Source: Calliopsis andreniformis | Lineage: Eukaryota > Arthropoda > Insecta > Hymenoptera > Andrenidae | Assembly: GCF_051401765.1 (NCBI RefSeq) | Contig: NW_027480544.1 | Coordinates: forward strand, 1,178,001 to 1,242,000 | Length of the DNA stretch: 64,000 nt | Reading direction: 5' to 3' | Shown: one piece after another, positions 40,337-53,351 of the stretch | How positions within the stretch are numbered: position 1 is the first letter of the stretch | How the letters are laid out: every line of letters starts with the position of its first letter | Notes under the pieces: generated by a model | What the model was told of the DNA's origin: nothing | What the model saw: only the letters and a program-made list of their open reading frames with translations | Database searches by the model: none | Program-made: the position numbers and the translations under genes

Positions 40337-42497
40337 TCCTCAATCTTCAATCCTGAATCCTCAATTCTCAATCTTCAATCCTCAATACTGAACCTTCAAT
40401 CCTCAATCCTCAATCCTCAGTCCTCTGTCCTCAATCCTCAATCCTCTATCTTCAATCCTCAGTCCCAGATCCTCAATCTTCAACCCTCAATCCTCAATCC
40501 TCAATCCTCGATCCTCAGTACCCAATCCACAGTCTTCAATCCTCAATCCTCAATCCTCAACTCTCAATACTCAATCCTCAATCCTCAGACCTCAAACAGC
40601 AATACTCAACCCTCACTCGTCGTCCTCAATCCACAACCATCAATACTGAATCCTCAATCTTCAATCATCAATATTCAATCTTCAGTCCTCAATCCTCAAT
40701 CCTCAATCCTAAATCCTCAATCCTCAATCCTCAATGTTCAATCCGCAATACCCAATCCTCAATCTTCAAACCTCAATCCTCAATCCTCAATCCTCAATCC
40801 TCAATCCTCAATCCTCAATCCTCAATGATCAGCCCACGAACCACAAACCTGTATCCTCAATCCTGAATCCTCAACCTTCAGACCTCAGTCCTCAACAACC
40901 AGTTGGCAATTCTCAATCCTCAATAGAATATCATCAATTCACAGTTTTCAATACTCAATACTGAATCTGCAATCTTCGAATCTCTGTCCACAAACATCAA
41001 TTCTCATCATTCAACCCGCAACACTCAGTCCGCAATCCTCAATATTCAATCCTCAATCCACAATCCTCAATCCACAATCCTCAACGCTCAATCCTCAATA
41101 CTCAATCTTCAATGCTCATTCCTCAATCCTCAATCCTCATTTCTCAATACTCAATCGTCAATCTTCAATCCTCAATACTCAATCTTCAATCCCCAATCCT
41201 TAATCCTCGGTGCTCAATCCTCAATCGTCAACCTCCAATCCTGAATACTCAATCTTCAGTCCTCAATCCTCAATCCTCTATCATCAATCCTCAACCCTCA
41301 TTCTTCAATCCTCAATACCCAATCCTCAATCTTCAATCATCAATCCTCAATCCTCAATTCTCAATCCTCAATCCTCAATCCACAATCCTCAAACCTCAAT
41401 CCTCAACCGTCAGTCCTCGCCCTCAGTCCCCAACCCTCAATCCTCAATCCTCCCATCTTCAATCATCAATACTCAATGTTCAATCCTCAACCCTCAATCC
41501 TCAGTCCTCAAACCTCAATCCAGAATCCTCAATCCTGAATCCTCAATCTTCAGCCCTGAGACCTCAACAATCAGTTGTCAATTCTCAATCCTTAATAGAA
41601 TATCATCAACTCACAGTTTTCAATACTCAATACTCAATCTGCAATATTCGAATCTCTATACACAAACATCAATTCTCATCACTCAACCCTCAACACTCAG
41701 TCCCCAATCCTCAATCTTCAATCCTCAATCCTCAATCCACAATCCTCGATCCTCAATCCTCAATCTTCAATCCTCAATACTCAATGTTCAATAATCAATC
41801 CTCAATTCTCAATCCTCAATACTCAATCCTCAATCGTCAATCCTCAATCCCCAATCCTCAATCTTCAATCCTCAATACTCAATCTTCTATCCTCAATCCT
41901 CAATCCTCAATCCTCAATTCTCAGTCCTCATTCTTCAATCCTCAATATTCAATCCTCAATCTTCAATCCTCAATCCTCAGCCCTCATTCTCAATCCTCAA
42001 TCCACAATCCTCAAACCTCAATCCTCAACCGTCAGACCTCGTCCTCAATCCTCAACCCTCAATCCTCAATCCTCCCATCTTCAATCATCAATACTCAATC
42101 TTCAATCCTCAATCCTCAATCCTCAGTCCGCAAACCTCAATCCTCAATCCTCAATCCTCAATGCTCAATCCTCAATCCTCAATCCTCAACCATCAATCTT
42201 CAGTCCTCAATACTCAATCTGCAATCCCCAATCCTCAATCCTCAATCCTCAATCCTCATTCTTCAATCCTCAATGCCCAGTCCTCAATCTTCAATCCTCA
42301 ATCCTCAATCCTCAATTCTCAATCCTCAATCCTCAATCCTCAGTCTTCAATCCTCAATACTCAATCTCCAATCCTCAAACCTCAGTCCTCAAACCTCAAT
42401 TCTGAATCCTCAAATCTCAATTCTGAATCCTCAATCCTGAACCCTCAATCTTCAGCCCACAGTCCTCAACAATCAGTTGTCAATCCTCAATCCTCAA

Positions 42498-42602
42498 CAG
42501 AATATCCTCAATTCACAGGTTTCAATACCCAATACTCAACCTGAAATCTTCAAATATCTGTCCACAAACATCAATTCTCATCACTCAACCCTCAACACTC
42601 AG
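42498..42602 (+). repeat. Variant type A anchor, CAGAATA
   Basis: The first unit is CAGAATA, so the usual TAG is lost here. Copies with the same change start at 55,513 and 60,177. Unit 7 has ACCTGAA-like changes instead of TCTGCAA. Confidence 0.82.
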
Positions 42603-43847
42603 TCCCCAATCCTCAATCTTCAATCCTCAATACTCAATCCTCAATCCTCAATCCTCAACCTTCAATCCCCGATACTCAATCTTCAATCCTCAATCCTCAA
42701 TCCTCGGTCCTCAATCCTCAATCGTCGATCTCCAGTCCTGAATACTCAATCTTCAATACTCAATCCTCAATCCTCAATCCTCAATCCTCAATCCTCATTC
42801 TTCAATCCTCAATACCCAATCCTCAATCTTCAATCCTCAGTCCTCAATCCTCAATCCTCAATCCTCAATCCTCAATCTTCAATCCTCAATACTCAATCTC
42901 CAATCCTCAAACCTCAGTCCTCAAACCTCAATTCTGAATCCTCAAATCTCAATTCTGAATCCTCAGTCCTGAACCCTCAATCTTCAGCTCTCAGTCCTCA
43001 ACAATCAGTTGTCAATTCTCAATCCTCAATAGAATATACTCAATTCACAGTTTTCAATACACAATACTCAATCTGCAATCTTCAAATCTCTATCCACAAA
43101 CATCAATTCTCATCACTCAACCCTCAACACTCAGTCCTCAATGTTCAATCCCCAATCCTCAATCATCAATCATCAATCCTCAATCCTCAATCCTCAGTCC
43201 TCAAACCTTTATCCTGAATCCTCAATCCTGAATTATCAATCTTCAGCCGTGAGTCCTCAACAATCAGTTGCCAATCCTCAATCCTCAATAGAATATCCTC
43301 AATTCACACTTTTCAATAAACAGTACTCAATCTGCAATCTTCAGATCTCTATCCACAAACATCAATTCTCATCACTCAACCCTGAATACTCAGTCCCTAA
43401 TCCTCAATCTTCAATCCTCAATCCTCTATCCTCAATCCTCAATCCTCAATCTTAATCTTCAATCCTCAATACTCAATCTTCAATCCCCAATCCTCAATCC
43501 TCAATCCTCAATCCTCAATCTTCAATACACAATACTCAATCTTCAATCCTCAATCCTCAATTCTCAATCCTCAATCCTCAATCCTCAATCCTCAATCGTC
43601 AATCTTCAATCCTCAATACTCAATCTTCAATCCTCAATCCTCAATCCTCAATCCTCGATCCTCAATCCTCATTCTTCAATCCTCTACCTTCAATCCTCTA
43701 TCTTCAATCCTCAATCCTCAATCCTCAATCCTCAACACTCAATCTTCAATCCTCAGTCCTCAAACCTCAATCCTGAATCCCCTATCCTGAATCCTCAATC
43801 TTCAGCCCTCAGTCCTCTACAATCAGTTGTCAATCCTCAATCCTCAA

Positions 43848-43952
43848 TAGAGTATCATCAATTCACAGTTTTCATTACTCAATACTCAATCTGCAATCTT
43901 CAAATCTCTATCCACAAACATCAATTCTCATCACTCAACACTCAACTCTCAG
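43848..43952 (+). repeat. Variant type A anchor, TAGAGTA
   Basis: The first unit is TAGAGTA; the same change is at 56,863 and 61,296. The lead contains TCCTCTA, as in the AGAATA lineage. Confidence 0.82.
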
Positions 43953-44435
43953 TCCCCAATCCAGAATATTCAATTCTCAATCCTCAATCCACAATCCTCA
44001 ACGTTCAATCCTCAATACTCAATCTTCAATGCTCATTCCTCAATCCTCAATCCTCAATTCTCAATCCTCAATCGTCAATCTTCAATCGTCTATACTCAAT
44101 CTTCAATCCTCAATCCTCAATCCTCGGTCCTCAATCCTCGGTCCTCGGTCCTCAATCTTCAATCCTCAATACTCAATCTTCAATCCTCTATCCTCAATCC
44201 TCAATCCTCAATCCCCAATCCTCAATCCTCAAACCTCAATCCTCAACCGTCAGTCCTCGTCCTCAATCCTCAACCCTCAATCCTCAATCCTCCCATCTTC
44301 AATCATCAATACTCAATCTTCAATCATCAATCCTCAATCGTCAGTCCTCAAACCTCAATCCTGAATCCTCAATCCTGAATCCTCAATCTTCAGCCCTGAG
44401 TCCTCAACAATCAGTTGGCAATCCTCAATCCTCAA

Positions 44436-44540
44436 TCGAATACCCTCAATTCACAGTTTTCAATACACAATACTCAATCTGCAATCTTCAGATCTCTATC
44501 CACAAACATCAATTCTCATCACTCAGCCCTGAATACTCAG
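44436..44540 (+). repeat. Variant type A anchor, TCGAATA
   Basis: The first unit carries a CpG (TCGAATA), and the lead has CAATCAG followed by TTGGCAA. Copies at 57,451 and 61,884 are alike. Confidence 0.82.
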
Positions 44541-45390
44541 TCCCTAATCCTCAATCTTCAATCCCCAATCCTCAATCCTCAATCCTCAATCCTCAATCTT
44601 AATCTTCAATCCTCAATACACAGTCTTCAATCCTCAATCCTCAATCCTCAATCCTCAATCCTCAATCTTCAATCCTCATTCTTCAATCCTCAATACCCAA
44701 TCCTCAATCTTCAATCCTCAATCCTCAATCCTCAATCCTCAATCCTCAATCCTCAACTTTCAATCCTCAATACTCAATCTTCAATCCTCAATTCTCAATA
44801 CTCAATCTTCCATCCTCAATCCTCAATCCTCAATCCTCAATGCTCAATTCTCAATCCTCAATCCTCAACCATCAATCTTCAATCCTCAATACTCAATCTG
44901 CAATCCTCAATCCTCAATTCTCAATCCTGAATCCTCAGTCCTCAATCCACAATCCTCAATCCTCAAACCTCAATCGTCCATCGTCAGCCCTCGTCCTCAA
45001 TCCTCAACACTCAATCCTCAATCCTCAATACTCAATCATCAATACTCAATCTGCAATCCTCAATCCTCAATCCCCAATCCTCAATCCTCATTCTTCAATC
45101 CTCAATGCCCAGTCCTCAATCTTCAGTCCTCAATCCTCAATCCTCAACCCTCAATCCTCAATCCTCAGTCTTCAATCCTCAATACTCAATATTCAATCCT
45201 CAATCCTCAGTCATCAATCTTCAATCCTCAATGCTCAATCCTCAATCCTCAATCCTCAGTCCTCAATCCTCAATCCTCAATCCTCAAACCTCAATCCTCA
45301 ACAGTCAGTCCTCGTCCTCAAACCTCAACCCTCAATCCTCAATCCTCAGTCTTCAATCATCAATACTCAATCTTCAATCCTCAATCCTCA

Positions 45391-46740
45391 ATCCTCAGAC
45401 CTCAAACATCAATACTCAACCCTCAGTCCTCGTCCTCAGTCCTCAATCCTCAATCCTCAATCCTGAATCCTCAATCCTCAATGTTCAATCCGTAATACCC
45501 AATCCTCAATCTTCAAACCTCAATCCTCAATCCTCAATCCTCAATCCTCAATCCTCAATCCTCAATCCTCAGTCCACGAACCACAAACCTGTATCCTCAA
45601 TCCTGAATCCTCAATCTTCAGACCTCAGGTCTCCACAATCAGTTTGCAATTCTCAATTATCAATAGAATATCATCAATTCACAGTTTTCAATACTCAATA
45701 CTCAATCTGCAATCTTCGAATCTCTGTCCACAAACATCAATTCTCATCATTCAACCCTCAACACTCTGTCCCCAATGCTCAATCTTCAATCCTCAATCCT
45801 CAATCCACAAGCCTCGATCCTCAACCTTCAATCCTCAATACTCAATCTTCAATCCTCCATCCTCAATCCACAATCCTCGATCCTCAATCTTCAATCCTCA
45901 ATACTCAATCTTCAATCCTCCATCCTCAATCCTCAATCCTCAATCCTCAATCCTCAATCGTCAGGCTTCAATCCTCAGTACTCAATCTTCAATCCTCAAT
46001 TCTCAATACTCATTCCTCAATCCTCATTCTTCAATATCTCAATTCCCAATCCTCAATCTTCAATCCTCAATCCTCAATCCTCAACTCTCAATCCTCAATC
46101 CTCAGTCCTCAGTCCTCAAACCTCAATCCTCAACCCTCAGGCCTCAGCCTCAATCCTCGATCCTCAGTCCTCAATCTTCAATCCTCAACCCTCAATCCTC
46201 CATCTTCAATCCTCAATACTCAATCTGCAATCCTCAATCCTCAATCCTCAATCCTCAATCCACATTCTTCAATCCTCAACACCCAATCCTCAATCTTCAA
46301 TCCTCAATCCTCAGTCCTCAATTCTCAATCCTCAAACCTCAATCCTCAGACCTCAAATATCAATACTCAACCCTCAGTCCCCGTCCTCAATTCACAACCC
46401 TCAATCCTCGATCCTCAATCTTCAATCATCAATTTTCAATCTTCAATCCTCAAACCTCAATCATCAATACTCAATCCACAATCCTCAATGTTCATTCCTC
46501 AATACCCAATCCTCAATTTTCAATCCTCAATCCTCAATCCTCAATCCTCAATCCTCAATCCACAATCCTCAACCCTCAATCCCCAATGCTCAATCCTCAA
46601 TACCCAATCCTCAGCCTTCAATACTCAATCCTCAATCCTCAATCCTCAATTCTCAGTCCTCAATCCTCAATCTTCAATCCTCAATCCTCAATATTCAATC
46701 CTCAATCCTCAGTCCTCAATTCTCAATCCTCAATCCTCAA
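45391..46740 (+). repeat. Mosaic linker between R1 and R2
   Basis: At about 45,390 the match to 58,400 ends and the sequence instead follows 18,190-18,720 (offset 27,211) and 30,354 onward (offset 15,042); the type A anchor at 45,664 pairs with 18,453 and 30,622. From about 46,160 to 46,740 I found no long match elsewhere, only related heptamer series. No gene seen. Confidence 0.75.
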
Positions 46741-49662
46741 TCCTCAGACCTCAAACATCAATACTCAACCCTCAGTCCTCGTCCTCAATCCTCAATCCTC
46801 AATCCTCAATCCTCAATCCTCAATCCTCAATGTTCAATCCGCAATACCCAATCCTCAATCTTCAAACCTCAATCCTCAATCCTCAATCCTCAATCCTCAA
46901 TCCTCAATCCTCAATCCTCAATTCTCAGTCCACGAACCACAAACCTGTATCCTCAATCCTGAATCCTCAATCTTCAGACCTCAGTCCTCAACAATCAGTT
47001 GGCAATTCTCAATCCTCAATAGAATATCATCAATTCACAGTTTTCAATACTCAATACTCAATCTGCAATCTTCGAATCTCTGTCCACAAACATCAATTCT
47101 CATTATTCAACCCTCAACACTCAGTCCCCAATCCTCAATTTTCAATCCTCAATCCTCAATCCACAATCCTCGATCCTCAATCTTCAATCCTCAATACTCA
47201 ATCTTCAATCCTCCATCCTCAATCCTCAATCCTCAATCCTCAATCCTCAATCGTCAGGCTTCAATCCTCAGTACTCAATCTCCAATCCTCAATCCTCAAT
47301 ACTCATTCCTCAATCCTCATTCTTCAATCTCTCAATTCCCAATCCTCAATCTTCAATCCTCAATCCTCAATCCTCAACTCTCAATCCTCAATCCTCAGTC
47401 CTCACTCCTCAAACCTCAATCCTCAACCCTCAGGCCTCAGCCTCAATCCTCAATCCTCAGTCCTCAATCTTCAATCCTCAATACTCAGCCCTCAAACCTC
47501 AATTCTGAATCCTCAATCCTCAGTCCTCAATCTTCAGCCCTCAGTCCTCAACAATCAGTAGTCAATCCTCAATCCTCAATAGAATATCCTCAATTCACAG
47601 TTTTCAACACTCAATACTCAATCTGTAATTTTCAAACATCTATCCACAAACATCAATTCTCATCACTCAACCCTCAACACTCAGTCCTCAATCTTCTATC
47701 CTCAATACTCAATCCTCAATCCTCAATCCTCAATCCTCAATCTTCAATCCTCAATACTCAATCTTCAATCCTCAATCCTCAAACCTCAATCCTCAATGAT
47801 TAATCCACAATCATCAGTCCTCAATCCTCAATCCTCAGTCCTCAGTCCTCAATCCTCAATCCTCTATCTTCAATCCTCAGTCCCAGATCCTCAATCTTCA
47901 ACCCTCAATCCTCAATCCTCAATCCTCGATCCTCAGTACCCAATCCACAGTCTTCAATCCTCAATCCTCAATCCTCAACTCTCAATCCTCAATCCTCAAT
48001 CCTCAGACCTCAAACAGCAATACTCAACCCTCACTCGTCGTCCTCAATCCACAACCATCAATACTGAATCCTCAACCTTCAATCATCAATATTCAATCTT
48101 CAGTCCTCAATCCTCAATCCTCAATCCTAAATCCTCAATCCTCAATCCTCAATGTTCAATCCGCAATACCCAATCCTCAATCTTCAAACCTCAATCCTCA
48201 ATCCTCAATCCTCAATCCTCAATCCTCAATCCTCAATCCTCAATCATCAGCCCACGAACCACAAACCTGTATCCTCAATCCTGAATCCTCAACCTTCAGA
48301 CCTCAGTCCTCAACAACCAGTTGGCAATTCTCAATCCTCAATAGAATATCATCAATTCACAGTTTTCAATACTCAATACTGAATCTGCAATCTTCGAATC
48401 TCTGTCCACAAACATCAATTCTCATCATTCAACCCTCAACACTCAGTCCGCAATCCTCAATATTCAATCCTCAATCCACAATCCTCAACGCTCAATCCTC
48501 AATACTCAATCTTCAATGCTCATTCCTCAATCCTCAATCCTCATTTCTCAATACTCAATCGTCAATCTTCAATCCTCAATACTCAATCTTCAATCCCCAA
48601 TCCTTAATCCTCGGTCCTCAATCCTCAATCGTCAACCTCAAACCCTGAATACTCAATCTTCAGTCCTCAATCCTCAATCCTCAATCATCAATCCTCAACC
48701 CTCATTCTTCAATCCTCAATACCCAATCCTCAATCTTCAATCATCAATCCTCAATCCTCAATTCTCAATCCTCAATCCTCAATCCACAATCCTCAAACCT
48801 CAATCCTCAACCGTCAGTCCTCGCCCTCAGTCCCCAACCCTCAATCCTCAATCCTCCCATCTTCAATCATCAATACTCAATGTTCAATCCTCAACCCTCA
48901 ATCCTCAGTCCTCAAACCTCAATCCTGAATCCTCAATCCTGAATCCTCAATCTTCAGCCCTGAGTCCTCAACAATCAGTTGTCAATTCTCAATCCTTAAT
49001 AGAATATCATCAACTCACAGATTTCAATACTCAATACTCAATCTGCAATCTTCGAATCTCTATACACAAACATCAATTCTCATCACTCTACCCTCAACAC
49101 TCAGTCCCCAATCCTCAATCTTCAATCCTCAATCCTCAATCCACAATCCTCGATCCTCAATCCTCAATCTTCAATCCTCAATACTCAATGTTCAATAATC
49201 AATCCTCAATTCTCAATCCTCAATACTCAATCCTCAATCGTCAATCCTCAATCCCCAATCCTCAATCTTCAATCCTCAATCCTCAATCCTCAATCCTCAA
49301 TCCTCAACCCTCAATCCTCAATCGTCAATCTTCAATCCTCAATACTCAATCTTCTATCCTCTATCCTCAATCCTCAATCCTCAATTCTCAGTCCTCATTC
49401 TTCAATCCTCAATCTTCGATCCTCAATCTTCAATCCTCAATCCTCAGCCCTCATTCTCAATCCTCAATCCACAATCCTCAAACCTCAATCCTCAACCGTC
49501 AGACCTCGTCCTCAAACCTCAACCCTCAATCCTCAATCCTCAATCTTCAATCATCAACACCCAATCTTCAATCCTCAGTCCTCAATCCTCAATCCTCAAT
49601 CCTCAATCCTCAATATTCAACGCACAACCCTCAACCATCAATCCTCAATTCTCAATACTCAA

Positions 49663-50047
49663 TAGAATATCCTGAATCCTCATGGTTCAATAATCAATCC
49701 ACAATATTCAATACTCAAATCTCAATCCTCAAACATCAATTCTCAACACTCAATCCTCAACACTCAGTCCTCTCTCTTCAATCCTCAGTCCTCAATCCTC
49801 AATCCTCAAGCGTCAATCCTCAATCCTCAATCATCAACCCTCAATCCTCAGTCCTCAAACCTCCACCCCGAATCCTCAATCCTGAATCCTCAATCTTCAG
49901 CCATAAGTGCTCAACAATCAATTGTCAATCCTCAATCATCAATAGAATATCCTCAGTTCACAGTTTTCAATACTCAATCAACATTCTTCAGTCTTCAAAT
50001 CTCAATCCGCTAACATCAACTCTCATCACGCATCCCTCAACACACAG
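49663..50047 (+). repeat. B-A composite 10 (CCATAAG form)
   Basis: A part at 49,943. Partner of composite 7 at offset 16,398, with a private TGCTCAA after CCATAAG (the partner has TCCTCAA). Confidence 0.9.
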
Positions 50048-51759
50048 TCCTCGATCTTGAATCCTCAATCCTCAATTCTCAATCTTCAATCCTCAACACT
50101 GAACCTTCAATCCTCAATCCTCAATCCTCAGTCCTCAATCCTCAATTCTCTATCTTCAATCCTCAGTCCCCGATCCTCAATCTTCAACCCTCAATCCTCA
50201 AACCTCAATCCTCGATCCTCAATACCCAATCCACAGTCTTCAATCTTCAATCCTCAATCCTCAACTCTCAATCCTCAATCCTCAATCCTCAGACCTCAAA
50301 CAGCAATACTCAACCCTCACTCGTCGTCCTCAATCCACAACCATCAATACTGAATCCTCAATCTTCAATCATCAATATTCAATCTTCAGTCCTCAATACT
50401 CAATCCTCAATCCTAAATCCTCAATCCTCAATCCTCAATGTTCAATCCGCAATACCCAATCCTCAATCTTCAAACCTCAATCCTCAATCCTCAATCCTCA
50501 ATCCTCAATCCTCAATCCTCAATCATCAGCCCACGAACCACAAACCTGTATCCTCAATCCTGAATCCTCAACCTTCAGACCTCAGTCCTCAACAACCAGT
50601 TGGCAATTCTCAATCCTCAATAGAATATCATCAATTCACAGTTTTCAATACTCAATACTGAATCTGCAATCTTCGAATCTCTGTCCACAAACATCAATTC
50701 TCATCATTCAACCCTCAACACTCAGTCCGCAATCCTCAATATTCAATCCTCAATCCACAATCCTCAATCCACAATCCTCAATTCTCAGTCCTCATTCTTC
50801 AATCCTCAATCTTCAATCCTCAATCTTCAATCCTCAATCCTCAGCCCTCATTCTCAATCCTCAATCCACAATCCTCAAACCTCAATCCTCAACCGTCAGA
50901 CCTCGTCCTCAATCCTCAACCCTCAATCCTCAATCCTCCCATCTTCAATCATCAATACTCAATCTTCAATCCTCAATCCTCAATCCTCAGTCCGCAAAAC
51001 TCTATCCTCAATCCTCAATCCTCAATCGTCAGGCTTCAATCCTCAGTACTCAATCTTCAATCCTCAATCCTCAATACTCATTCCTCAATCCTCATTCTTC
51101 AATCCTCAATACCCAATCCTCAATCTTCAATCCTCAATCCTCAATCCTCAACTCTCAATCCTCAATCCTCAGTCCTCAGTCCTCAAACCTCAATCCTCAA
51201 CCCTCAGCCCTCATCCTCAATCCTCAATCCTCAATCTTCAATCCTCAATCCTCAATCCTCAATACTCAATCTTCAATCCTCAATCCTCAGTCCTCAAACC
51301 TCAATTCTGAATCCTCAATCCTGAGTCTTCAATCTTCAGCCCTCAGTCCTCAACAATCAGTAGTCAATCCTCAATCCTCAGTAGGATATCCTCAATTCAC
51401 AGTTTTCAACACTCAATACTCGATCTGCAATCTTCAAACCACTAACCACAAACATCAATTCTCATCACTCAACCCTCAACACTCAGTCCTCAATGTTCAA
51501 TCCTCAATCCTCAATTCTCAACCTTCAATCCTCAATACTGAATCTTCAATCCTCAATCCTCAATCCTCAATCCTCAATACTCAATCCTCAATCCTCAATC
51601 CTCAATCCTCAATCTTCAATCCTCAATACTCAATCGTCAATCCTCAATCCTCAATACTCAATCCTCAATCATCAATCCCGAATCTTCAATACTCAATCCT
51701 CAACCCTCATTCCTCAATCCTCAATACTCAACCATCAATCCTCAATTCTCAATACTCAA

Positions 51760-51849
51760 TAGAATATCCTGAATTCTCAGGATTCTATACTCAAACGTCA
51801 ATCCTCAACCCTCTGCCCTCATCCTCAATTCTCAATCCTCAATCCTCAA
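51760..51849 (+). repeat. Type C anchor 5
   Basis: TTCTCAG form in R2, 1,207 bases before the type B anchor at 52,967. Confidence 0.85.
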
Positions 51850-52966
51850 TCCTCAATCCTCAATCCTCAATGCTCAATGCTCAATCCTCAATCCTCAGTC
51901 CTCAATCCTCAATCCTCAATCCTCAATCCTCAATTCTCAGTCCTCAATCCTCAATCTTCAATCCTCAATCCTCAATATTCAATCCTCAATCCTCAGTCCT
52001 CATTTCTCAATCCTCAATCCTCAATCCTCAGACCTCAAACATCAATACTCAACCCTCAGTCCTCGTCCTCAATCCTCAATCCTCAATCCTCAATCCTCAA
52101 TCCTCAATCCTCAATCCTCAATGTTCAATCCGCAGTACCCAATCCTCAATCTTCAAACCTCAATCCTCAATCCTCAATCCTCAATCCTCAATCCTCTATC
52201 CTCAATCCTCAGTCCACGAACCACAAACCTGTACCCTCAATCCTGAATCCTCAATCTTCAGACCTCAGTCGTCAACAATCAGTTGGCAATTCTCAATCCT
52301 CAATAGAATATCATCAACTCACAGTTTTCAATACTCAATACTCAATCTGCAATCTTCGAATCTCTGTCCACAAACATCAATTCTCATCATTCAACCCTCA
52401 ACACTCAGTCCCCAATCCTCAATCTTCAATCCTCAATCCTCAATCCACAATCCTCGATCCTCAATCTTCAATCCTCATTCTTCAATCCTCAATACCCAAT
52501 CCTCAATCTTCAATCCACAATCCTCAATCCTCAATTCTCAATCCTCGATCCTCAGTCCTCAGTCCTCAAACCTCAATCCTCAACCCTCAGCCCTCATCCT
52601 CAATCCTCAATCCTCAATCCTCAATCCTCAATCCTCAATCTTCAATCCTCAATACTCAATATTCAATCCTCAATCCTCAGTCATCAATCTTCAATCCTCA
52701 ATGCTCAATCCTCAATCCTCAATCCTCAGTCCTCAATCCTCAATCCTCAATCCTCAAACCTCAATCCTCAACAGTCAGTCCTCGTCCTCAAACCTCAACC
52801 CTCAATCCTCAATCCTCAGTCTTCAATCATCAATACTCAATCTTCAATCCTCAATCCTCAATCCTCAATCCTCAATCCTCAATCCTCAATCCTCAATATT
52901 CAACGCACAACCCTCAAGCATCAATCCTCAATACTCAACCATCAAGCCTCAAATCTCAATACTCAA

Positions 52967-53351
52967 TAGAATATCCTGAATTCTCATGGTTCAATACTCA
53001 ATCCACAATATTCAATAATCAAATATCAATCCTCAAACATCAATTCTCAACACTCAATCCTCAACACTCAGTCCTCTCTCTTCAGTCCTCCATCCTCAAT
53101 CCTCAATCCTCAAGCATCAATCCTCAATCCTCAATCCTCAAACCTCAATCCTCAGTCCTCAAACCTCCACCCCGAATCCTCAATCCTGAATCCTCAATCT
53201 TCAGCCATAAGTCCTCAACAATCAATTGTCAATCCTCAATCATCAATAGAATATCCTCAATTCACAGTTTTCAATACTGAATCCCCATTCTTCAATCTTC
53301 AAATCTCAATCCACTAACATCAACTCTCATCACGCATCCCTCAACACTCAG
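52967..53351 (+). repeat. B-A composite 11 (CCATAAG form)
   Basis: A part at 53,247. Partner of composites 8 and 9, with ATATCAA and GCATCAA. Confidence 0.9.

Larger units (their letters stand above)
38483..41851 (+). repeat. 3,369-base tandem unit, copy 2
   Basis: Contains anchors C 38,745, B 39,952, A 40,232, A 40,924 and A 41,596. Directly adjacent to copy 1. R2 has a single corresponding unit at about 51,498-54,866. Identity to copy 1 appears very high by eye, so the duplication looks recent. Confidence 0.88.
30350..45390 (+). repeat. Block R1, about 15 kb
   Basis: Anchors not inside the B-A composites or type C entries: type A at 30,622 (overlap with L2), 31,182, 31,944, 32,602, 34,237, 34,998, 37,555, 38,227, 40,924, 41,596, 42,498, 43,030, 43,289, 43,848 and 44,436. 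All except 30,622 have a partner in R2: offset 16,398 up to 33,545, 16,384 from 34,237 to 38,227, and 13,015 from 38,745 on. The 14-base step near 34,100 is two consensus heptamers. The 3,369-base step is the tandem unit listed separately. The open stretch 34,040-36,595 lies here and is not regarded as a gene. Confidence 0.88.

Noticed and set aside
45105..47561. An 818-codon open frame overlapping a 719-codon frame (45,644-47,803) on the same strand.
   Set aside because: Two long overlapping frames with the same S-S-I-L-N-P-Q pattern are what a stop-free heptamer repeat produces. It also crosses the mosaic junction at 45,390, which a conserved gene would not be expected to do.
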